Assembly: GCA_027625915.1 (NCBI GenBank)
Contig: JANTQA010000040.1
Coordinates: forward strand, 744,001-808,000
Source: Anaeramoeba flamelloides
Lineage: Eukaryota; Metamonada; Anaeramoebidae
Direction of reading: 5' to 3'
Length of the DNA stretch: 64,000 nt
Translations under genes and position numbers: made by a program
In this document: piece by piece, positions 54,906 to 64,000 of the stretch
How the letters are laid out: the number at the start of each line of letters is the position of its first letter
Position numbering within the stretch: the first letter of the stretch is position 1
The notes under the pieces: model-generated
Databases searched by the model: none
What the model was told of the DNA's origin: nothing
What the model saw: the letters and a program-made list of their open reading frames with translations, nothing else

Positions 54906-56240
54906 TTTAAGACACATGTAATTCATCCTCTACAACTTGGCTCCTTCGACTAGAATGTAGTTTAGATAAGAGAAATAAGTAATTATTTTTTGAAAAAATA
55001 TTTTTTTCAAAATATTCGAGAGTTCAAAAAAAAATACGTTGTAATAGGTATATATCATGATATAGAGTATTAAAACACCTTTTAAAACAAAAAAAAAATA
55101 TGTTATAAATTTATTCAATTTTTTTCAAACATTTTGGAAGTGAGGTTATTACTATTTTAACCAGCTTCAAGTTAATTATAAAACAATTTAGAAATATTAA
55201 AAACATAAACAAAATACTTAAGACCAATAAAAAAAATAATATTTTCTTGAGAGTTTTTTGATTAAAATAATTCGAAGCAAAAGTTCAACCTGAATTTTTA
55301 ATTGGGGCGTTTGGCCAGATTCAAAACTATATTTTAGATCAATAAATGAAAGAAAAAATAAATGATTAAAGATGATGTAGGATACACTACATATACAGTT
55401 TTTATAAAACTTTCTTTTAATAAGTTTTTCTCTTTTGTTGATCTTTTTTCCAAAATTTTTCAAAAAAATGACTATTTTGGAGATCTCCAAAACTACTTAA
55501 ACAATTTCTATAATCAAGTAGATTTAAAATTTTTTTGTTGGTTCGATTGAAAATAATATAATGGATTATAATTTGAATGGCTAATTGTTTCTTCTTTTAA
55601 TGAATTTTATTTTTTGTTTACATTTTCTATTAAGGTTACGAATTAAAAATCAGTATGAACTATTTTTTTTAGAAAAGATATTAGCATAAAAATTAACCTG
55701 AAAGATTTAGTCTGATGTTAATACCGACCTAGGAGTTTTTTGTATACATTACAAAATAACCAATAAGGAATATAAACATCAAAATGTCGAATAAAAAAAA
55801 CAATAATACCCAAAACAAGATTCCACACCAATAACACTAACCGTTTGTTTTTCATATAAAAAAATACTCAAAAAAATACTTCGACCCTCGATTCCCAAAA
55901 TGTTAATTAAAAAAAATTTTTTTATTATGCCTTATATGATGGAATCTGTTATGAGTTAAACAGTTGATTTAAGTATTTTTTGAATATATAAACAATTAAA
56001 AATGTTTTTGCCATATTTTAAAAGTTAAAATACAAGAAATGAATTCAAAAGCCCAAAAAAAAAAGTGTTCTGAAACATAAATAAAATCATTTTGAAGAAA
56101 AAAGTTTCTAAAGTTGAATTTGTTATTTTTTCAACTTTTTATTTTAATTAATTTTTTTCTCCAAAAAATAAAACCAAACACCAAAACAAAAGCAAAAAAC
56201 ACAGTAGTCAGAAATAAAATCATTTGAAAAAACAAGTCAT

Positions 56241-59075
56241 ATGGAGTCTGTCCTGATTCGAGTCAAAGATCATTATCAAATTTATTCAATTTTTTCAAAC
56301 AGTATCAGCAAATATCTGCCCATTCAAGAGATTCGTTTGGCACATAAGAACAAACAATACTTGGCAAAAAATGTTCGTGTTCTTTTTGTTACGGAAGAGA
56401 AATTCATCGAGATCAATAGCAATCGGAAAATCCATCAACCTTCTGCGTTTGAGTGCTATTTAATTTACTCTCAAGTAAAATCAGCATTCCAAAGGACAAT
56501 CAAAAAAAAATTGGGTCAATGGGTAACTGAACAAAACGAATTAAACAGGGAATGGATGATCTTATATTGTACCTTATCGTGGAGTCCGGAGTCTGTTCGA
56601 TCCAAATTTCTTACTGAAAAGCAATCCAAGGCGCAGTTTGAAAAAATAACAAAGGAGGTAATTGAAAGGGATCGGTGTTTGAAATTGTCTTTGCAAAAAG
56701 TTCCCAAAAACAATAGTCCTATTACTGTAAAAAGTAGAACTGATCGTGAAAATGAAAAGCAAAAACAAAAAGAAAAAGAAAAAGATAAAGAAAAAGAAAA
56801 AGATAAAGACAAAGAAAAAGAAAAAGAAAAAGAAGTTGGAAAACAAAAAGAAAAAGAAAAAGAAAAAGAAAACGAAAACGAAAACGAAAAAGAAAAAGAA
56901 AAAGAAAAAGGAAAAAAAAAAAAAAGAAAACCAAAAATAATTGAGAACAAACAAGCCCTAACAATGGTCAAGATCATCGAAAAAGGCTCTTGTAACAAGT
57001 TAATGAAAAAAATCAAGAGATTTTTACAAAACTATTTCGACAAAGCATTGTCTGAAGCAGAAGAGCAGGTCTACAAGATCAGCAAGATCCACACACGACC
57101 TGAAAACGATTTTTTAAATCTATTTTTTATTCAGGAAAATGTAGCCTTTATTTATGAACGATTTAATTTACTTGGCGAGTCATTAAAGATCTACCAGATG
57201 CTAAATTGCAAATTTCTCAAAATCCTTGAAAATCCGAAAGTATCTTTATTTAAATCATTTGCTCCACGAAACATTTCAAACTGGAGGATTAAAGTGTTAA
57301 AAACCCAAGAATCTCTCCGAGAAAAAATCAAAAACAAAGACATCACGGAAATGGATTTTCGGAATTATTTGTTAACAAAACAAATGAACCTTTTGTTATT
57401 CTTGGACGACCAAGAAAAACAATATGAAATTTTATTAGATTATTTTCATTCATTAAGCAACAGAATGAAAACGAATTTGAATATAAATAATAAAGAAATC
57501 ATTGTAACATTATTTTTTTTAAATTGCATTTTTTATGTTGAAAGGATTGTAATCAATTATCCCAGAACAAAGAAATTATTTGAATTTCTTGGCAATTTTT
57601 ATTTATTTGCATATTACCAATTAAAAAACTTGCAAAAGAGTGTCAACAATGAAACAATTTTTTCACTTTTGAAAAAAAAGTCTTCTCACCGTAATAAAAA
57701 AAATAAAACAAACCAAAATGGAAACGAAAATGTAAATAATAACAACAACAACAACAATAATAATAACAATACGAGTCAAACCAATGAAAATAATAATAAT
57801 AATCATAACCAAAATAATAATAATTCTTATCTTATTTATCAACAAAAAAAAATCAAAAAAATTTTATCAAAAAATTCAAAACTAAAAAAAATTTTCATTT
57901 CGACAACAAACTACTATAAAGCGCTTCTCAGGTTTTTGACAAAATCTGAAAAAAATTTTGAACTGGCAAATAAATTAAGAATGAAAAAAAGAATAAATGG
58001 CTTTAAAGCTCAGATTTTGATGGAAATGAAAACAAAATATTTGGCTTCGGAAAATTATTATTTAAATTTATCAGAAATGTATCTTAGAGAAAAATGGTAT
58101 AATTTAGCATCACCCACTTTAAACTCATTATTAATCAATCAAATAGAACAAAAGAAATATTCTGATGCAATGATCACTTGTTTTAAATTATTGCTTCCTG
58201 ATATAACAACGAATAAAAAATATAGAAAAAATATTTTAAAGTTTATTCTTAATTTTTCAAATAATATTAATGAACGGATTTTTCACAAAGGCGCTTTTTT
58301 CATGTCAATAAAATTAGACACAAATTTTAAAAAAAAAAATTTTCTTAATGAAGAATTTATCATTCCGATATTAATTTATAATAGAAATGACTTTCCTTTT
58401 AAATGCAATTCTCTATCAATTGGAATTACGCCAGAGAATAATGCAGAATTATCTGAAATGTCCATTCAATATAAACATATTTTCAAGCAAAATAATAATC
58501 ATTATCATACTGATAATGATATTAAGGATAATAATAATAATGATAATAATGGCGAGGATAATAATAATAAGACTCGAAACGATGGTAAAAAAATTGGCAA
58601 TGAGAATATGAATAATTTCAATCACCAAAATATTAGTTCAAAAATACAAACAAATGAAAACCAAATAAATAACAAAAAAAAAAAACAAAAGGAAATTAAA
58701 ACCGAAGGAAAAAAAATTGGATTTGAAAAAGAAAAAGAAAACAATAATTTAATAATCATTAACCCTGGTTGGAATAAATTTGAATTTAATGTGAAACCCA
58801 CTATTGGAGGCAAATTTATGATTAATCAAGCGTCAATTTCTGTTGGAAAATTCGAAATGGTTCTTGATTTTAAAAAGAAATATCGAAATGAAGATTTAAA
58901 AATTGAATTTATAGACCCAGGGATACTTGAAATCAATTTATTAAATTTACAATATTTTCATTGGGGAAAACAATTTAAAATCCCTATCTCAATAACAAAA
59001 AATGATTCTGAAATTTCACAAATAAAAGCACATTTATATAGTAAATCAAATTTAACATTTATGGAACAATCGACC

Positions 59076-59119
<44 letters not shown>

Positions 59120-60347
59120 CAATAACAATAACAATAATAACAATAATAACAAAAACAATGACGATGATGATGATTATGAAATTGAAACTTTAAATGAAGA
59201 TATCGCTGGTAATAAAAGTATAGGGTCATGTCAATATAAAGTGGAAAAAAACAAAAAACTTGAAATTGGTGATTCAATATACCCTTTTGCCAGTTTTGAA
59301 ATATTAGATTTAAATCAAAACATTAAGAAAATTAATTTCCAAATACCCGTTCAAGTTCCAGAAAAATATTTTTTATATGATTTACAATTTCAATTTGAAA
59401 TTTTCAAAAATAATTTAAAAATTCCAATAATTATGAACCATTCTCATATTATTCCAATTAAAAACCCGTTTTCTTATCGAATCAAGAAAATAAAAATTTC
59501 TAAATATGAATTTTATCTTCAAATAATATTACAAAATATTTCTAAAGAAAAATTATTGATAACTGAATCATTATTAATTCTTGATGATACCTTAATAAAA
59601 CATTTAAAATTAATAAATATCCCAATTCAATCCATTTGTACAGTCGAACATAATGTCGAAATGGGTATAGTTTTTCATTTAAAAAATATTAAAACAGATA
59701 AAAAAATTATTGGTAAAGCCAAATGCTTAGTGAAATTTTACGTGCCAAATAATGACAATGATAATGATAATAAGAAGAATAAGAATAAGAATAATATGAA
59801 TATAAATCATAAGAATAATAATAAGAATAAGAATAATAATAAGAATAAGAATGATATGAATAATAATAATAATAATACCGACACGGGAAATAAGAATATC
59901 TTCAAAAATTATTTAGAAATATTTGAATTACCAATCCATTTTGGTGAAGTAACAAATACATCGACACATAGAATGATAAAAATTATTGTGTCTACTCCTG
60001 AGATAATACGATTTGGAGAAACATTCAATTTTAAAATAATCATACATTCAAATGAACATTTTAATGATTTTTTGATTCTTGAAAAATCTGAAAACTGGCT
60101 AATAGATGGAAAAATTAAACAAAGAATCACTTTAAAACCAAACGAATCAATTGAAATAATATGGTATTTATTACCTCTACTTATAGGTGAGTTAGAATTA
60201 CCCAACATTATTTTACAAAATGAAAAAATTCAACATATTAACTTTAAATATCCAAATTTTCAAAAGAGTGTAAGAATTTATCCAGAAAAGGGAATTTCTT
60301 TAAATTCAATACAAAATTGCCAAATCAAAAACTTTGATAAAATGTGA
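56241..60347 (+). CDS. TRAPPC10: TRAPPC10/Trs130-like TRAPP II subunit
   Basis: A 1368-aa single-exon gene. The N-terminal 160 residues resemble the TRAPPC10 start, with Arg-Leu-Ala-His-Lys-Asn, Glu-Trp-Met-Ile-Leu-Tyr, and a segment predicted to fold as the alpha-solenoid N-terminus. Residues about 255-345 match the family core: Asn-Asp-Phe-Leu-Asn-Leu-Phe-Phe-Ile-Gln-Glu-Asn-Val-Ala-Phe-Ile-Tyr-Glu, then Glu-Ser-Leu-Lys-Ile-Tyr. The C-terminus has beta-sandwich character and the motif Asn-Trp-Leu-Ile-Asp-Gly-Lys, then Leu-Leu-Pro-Leu-Leu-Ile-Gly-Glu-Leu-Glu-Leu-Pro, as in TRAPPC10. Low-complexity inserts (Lys/Glu at 169-231; Asn-rich at about 491-531, 750-816, 948-978 and 1171-1216) inflate the length by about 230 residues. 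TRAPPC10 is the signature subunit of TRAPP II, the Golgi tethering complex and Rab exchange factor. TRAPPC9 or another long TRAPP subunit is the main alternative. Confidence 0.75.
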
Positions 60348-61069
<722 letters not shown>

Positions 61070-61190
61070 GTATTCGGCCATACCCAATTTAATAATCCTG
61101 GACACATTCCGAACCCAGAAGATCAACGAATTGAGGGCTAAGCTAGTTAGTGAGATGGGGAACCTCTCGCGAACACTTGGTGCTGAATAC
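61070..61190 (+). rRNA. 5S rRNA: 5S ribosomal RNA
   Basis: The 121-nt segment has complementary ends (GTATTC..GAATAC) forming helix I. It carries the canonical GGCCATACC start and ACACATTCCGAACCC loop-B/C sequence. The internal control region reads AGGGCTAAGCTAGTTAGTGA then GATGGGGAACC, and the close is ACTTGGTGCTGAATAC. It is the most GC-rich non-coding block in this part of the window. A run of ten T follows immediately (61191-61200), as expected for RNA polymerase III termination. It is a single copy here, not in a tandem array and not beside other rRNA genes. Confidence 0.95.
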
Positions 61191-61200
61191 TTTTTTTTTT
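61191..61200 (+). terminator. Pol III T-run terminator of 5S rRNA
   Basis: Ten consecutive T directly after the last base of the 5S helix I. Confidence 0.85.
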
Positions 61201-61835
61201 AAATTCAAAAATTTGGAAATTTATTAAAAACATTTTTTTTTCAAATTTAAATTATTTGGCCAACTCATTGAGAACCGATTAATAATTGATTTTTATTATT
61301 ATTTTATTTATAATTGAGTAATTAATATCTTAACATAAAAAAGACAGTCTAATTGAATAACAGATTATTAGAACTTATTAATTTTTATCTGTATTAATTT
61401 TAATTAAAAATTTCAAATTTAAATCTAATAACAAAACACTCAAAATAATCTTTATATTATTTGTTGAATAATATCATCTTATCAATTGTCAAAAAATCAA
61501 TAAAAAGTCAATTTTTTTTGTATTTTATAAGGGTTGATTAATTGCCATATAAAGAAATTTTTATTTATTTAATTACGAAATATTCTAAGTTAATATTTAT
61601 CCATAAAAAAAAGTAATAAATATCACAAATAAAAATAAAAAAATTACCTATTTTTTTATTATATTTTTTTATATCTATTAGCTATGTTTTAAAGCTGTAG
61701 AAGGACACTGTGTAAAAGTAGGTTGTTAAAAGAACGAAAGTTGAACAGACTTACTTTTCATCAAATCAAATTCAGTCCAATTCTTTCCAAAAAAATTGCC
61801 AAATTTAAGGGGAACGGATTTAAGTAAAATACTTA

Positions 61836-61923
61836 CAGTCAAATCTAAAACCCGGAAATTTTCAATTTATCAGAAAACTGCAATTACCGAGTTTTGAAAA
61901 TTTCAGTAGTTTAGATTTGACTG
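61836..61923. mobile_element. Mini inverted-repeat element, 88 bp
   Basis: Ends CAGTCAAATCTAAA and TTTAGATTTGACTG are perfect 14-bp inverted repeats, with TTA on each side. The CAGTC start echoes family A, but the interior differs. Confidence 0.65.
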
Positions 61924-62121
61924 TTATACAGGCAATATACTTTTGGAATATCGAGATAATTATCATTTTTAAAAAAAATAACACTGAATCAATTATAATA
62001 TTACAATGAATATTAGTTGATAAATAAGAAAAAATACATTGTGTCCCAATGTTAAACACAAATCTACATGTCTTTTCTTTGAATTGAAAAAAATTTCTAT
62101 TATTTTTAGAATTTATTTTAT

Positions 62122-62595
62122 TGAAGTAGTATAAATTACATTCTAAATGTTCTTTTGCTTAAAGTTAATCAAAGATAATTTAAGCGTAAAATCATAGATT
62201 TCAAGATTGTTTCATTAACGAAAAACCACACCCAAAATTTTTATTTGGTTAAAAACCAAAAATTAAAGATAAAAAAAGAAAAAAAATTAAAAAAGGTTTA
62301 TAAGAAGCAATTGGTAAAAAATCAAAAAAAAAAAACAATGATATCTTTAATTAAAGACTCCCAAAATCACACACATGATACCTTTGGTGGATTTAATTTT
62401 ATAACTGATCATGAATAATCATTTGGTGATCATTTTTTAATTGTTACAATTTCTTTTTTCAATCTTATTTTAGTTTAAACATTTGGTCATTTTCAGCTTT
62501 TGCTATTTTAGTTTTTATTTTCAATTTACTCATACTTTCGTTTTTCAGTATCAAAGTATTAGCAAATAGCCACTTGATCTTTTCCCTTCGTAACT
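62122..62595 (+). repeat. Dispersed repeat R2, copy 2
   Basis: Direct homologue of 39650-40150, ending with the same CACTTGATC..CCTTCGTAACTC sequence. Confidence 0.65.
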
Positions 62596-63239
62596 CTTTT
62601 CCCCAATATAAAGAAGATTTAGTCAGGTTAAAAATGGAAAAAAATTAAATTTTCTTTTTTTACACGAAATATTGTTAATATTTTTATTATTTTTTTTTTG
62701 ATCAAGGAGAGTATAATATAAAGTAACTAACATAATTTAGGATTGAAAATTATTTTCTCAGATTTGTAATAAATTTATTATTTTTTTGTTTTCCATAAAT
62801 CCAAAATTTTTGTTTTTACTTGAAGAGAATCAATAATCTCTCTACTTCTAGTCTAGATTACAGAAGGGTCTTTACACTCCACTAATTACCAAAATAATTA
62901 GTCGACAGTTAATCCGAATCTAATAGTAGATAATCATGGTTGGGAATATCTTTCTAAAAAATATACCCTCCAGGCTCACAGTTTCAACCCTTTAAAAAAT
63001 ATTCTCAGACTACTCCCCTCGACGAGACTTTTTAATTTCACAAAGTGGTCAATGCAAAAACCAACACAACAAAAACAAAATTCCTTAATCTAATTAATCA
63101 AAATTACGAAATTTATTGTTTTTGTCCAGAATTTTTCATCAAAGCTCTAATGGTTAGAAAAGTTGTGGTAATAAAGAAAAAATGAAAATAAAAAAATTGA
63201 AAATAAAAAATTCCAAAAATAGTAAAAAAAATATACCAA

Positions 63240-63720
63240 TTCGTGTACATAGTGCCCCACTTTTCGGAGGTAGTGTCTAGGTTTTTTTTAATTCAAAAAA
63301 TTTGAGCAAAACCGAAGATTTTACTCAATTCTTTTAAATTAAAAAAAAACCGAACAACAGTGGAATACAAATTTATTAATCACAGTTTGTGGAATCTTAT
63401 TTATTAATAATCTTTCTATCTGGTTTTACTCATTCTATTTCAGGAGGAGTGTCATCAAGTGCCGTCGAGTGCCTATGTTTTCTTGAGGTTTTCTGTTTTA
63501 TTTATAAAATCTATCGATTTCCCAAATAAATAGAAAACTCAAGAAAATCACACGACACTTTTTTTTAATTTAAGAAATTAAAAGAAAATTTCATAAATTT
63601 TCTTTTTATTTCTCAAATTAAAAAAAAGCTAACGGCAGTTTTCCAGGGTTCGAAATAATTTAGTAAAATCAAGGATTTTACTCAATTCTTTCAAATCCTG
63701 GAAAACCTAACGACAGTTGA
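63240..63720. repeat. Cluster of foldback hairpins
   Basis: Two clear hairpins (63282-63352 and 63558-63628) with TTTTTTTTAATT..AATTAAAAAAAA arms, plus a related stretch at 63655-63710. Each is followed by a variant of CTAACGACAGT and preceded by GTGTCTAGG or GTGCC-like words. They relate to the hairpins in and after the LINE fragment at 38.9-39.3 kb. Confidence 0.5.
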
Positions 63721-64000
63721 TAATTTTTAATTTGGTCATGTAAATGATATAATATTTTTTTATTTTAATATTTTAATTATTTTTCTTCTTCTCTTTTTTA
63801 TTTAGTAAATTTTCTTTGATTACTCCTTTCTCACAATAAATAAACAATAAATAAAGATTTGTAATAAATTTAAACCACGATAAACAATCAACCAACAATA
63901 AAAAACAAAATAAAAAAAAATAAATCAAATCAAATTTAAAAAGAAATAAATGAGAGTATATATTAAATAAAAATTAAACAAAAGTTGATTGATAAAAATG

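Larger units (their letters stand above)
49951..56240. other. Long intergenic region of mobile DNA
   Basis: It contains dispersed repeat R3 copy 2 (50096-50457), the intact-length family E element (50721-51943), a family B MITE (52137-52667), a TA microsatellite (52689-52710), a possible coding remnant (about 53110-53400), a family A MITE (53701-53898) and repeat R1 copy 2 (54485-54905). From 54906 to the TRAPPC10 start nothing is recognised; frames near 54930-55550 are AT-rich noise. Confidence 0.6.
61201..64000. other. Repeat-bearing intergenic end of the window
   Basis: It holds an 88-bp mini element (61836-61923), dispersed repeat R2 copy 2 (62122-62595) and a cluster of foldback hairpins (about 63240-63720). 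No gene is seen. Confidence 0.6.

Noticed and set aside
61690-61790. Imperfect hairpin (AAAAGTAGGTTGTT with AACAGACTTACTTTT) as a small RNA gene
   Set aside because: The stem is short and imperfect, and no snRNA or snoRNA box is recognisable.

Overview
This is an AT-rich, intron-bearing eukaryotic nuclear window. It has GT-AG introns, signal-peptide and ER-retention logic, a 5S rRNA gene, and Lys/Glu- and Asn-rich low-complexity inserts inside otherwise ordinary proteins. The mix of a Rho-type GTPase fused to two BTB domains, a Sel1-ankyrin-BTB protein and a solitary PAS protein, with poly-(Lys-Glu) tracts, resembles free-living anaerobic amoeboid protists such as Anaeramoeba. That assignment is inference from gene style, not from a marker.

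Genes are sparse. From left to right: a lysine-rich coiled-coil protein of unknown function (2411-4624); a 109-aa protein with WH2-like segments (8188-8517); a Rho-BTB-BTB GTPase on the minus strand (13510-15558); a Sel1/ankyrin/BTB protein that I assemble from three exons across a 4.2-kb intron (19416-26498); a protein disulfide isomerase that I assemble from six exons (30999-35628); a PAS-domain protein on the minus strand (43661-44113); an orphan coding-like stretch (44901-45287); a NIP7 ribosome-biogenesis gene on the minus strand carrying two in-frame TAA codons (48817-49645); an intronless TRAPPC10-like gene (56241-60347); and a 5S rRNA gene (61070-61190). The split genes were assembled from splice-site sequence, matching phase and domain continuity.

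The rest is mostly decayed mobile DNA. I can delimit several families of short non-autonomous DNA elements with terminal inverted repeats. At least six families insert at TA, in Tc1/mariner style, and one inserts at TTAA. There is also a 1.2-kb element with iterated ATCGCGAT subterminal motifs, a 5'-truncated LINE reverse-transcriptase fragment, and small foldback hairpins. Nesting gives a relative chronology: near 10.5-13.2 kb a TA-family copy lies inside a TTAA element, which lies inside a copy of the 1.2-kb element. Several repeats of roughly 250-500 bp with no visible termini occur in two copies each.

No CRISPR array, operon, tRNA or LTR element is visible. I see no clear new multi-gene system. 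The strongest leads are the NIP7 gene with two TAA codons, the PDI whose first thioredoxin domain has lost its CXXC, and the nested TA/TTAA element landscape that fills introns and abuts promoters.
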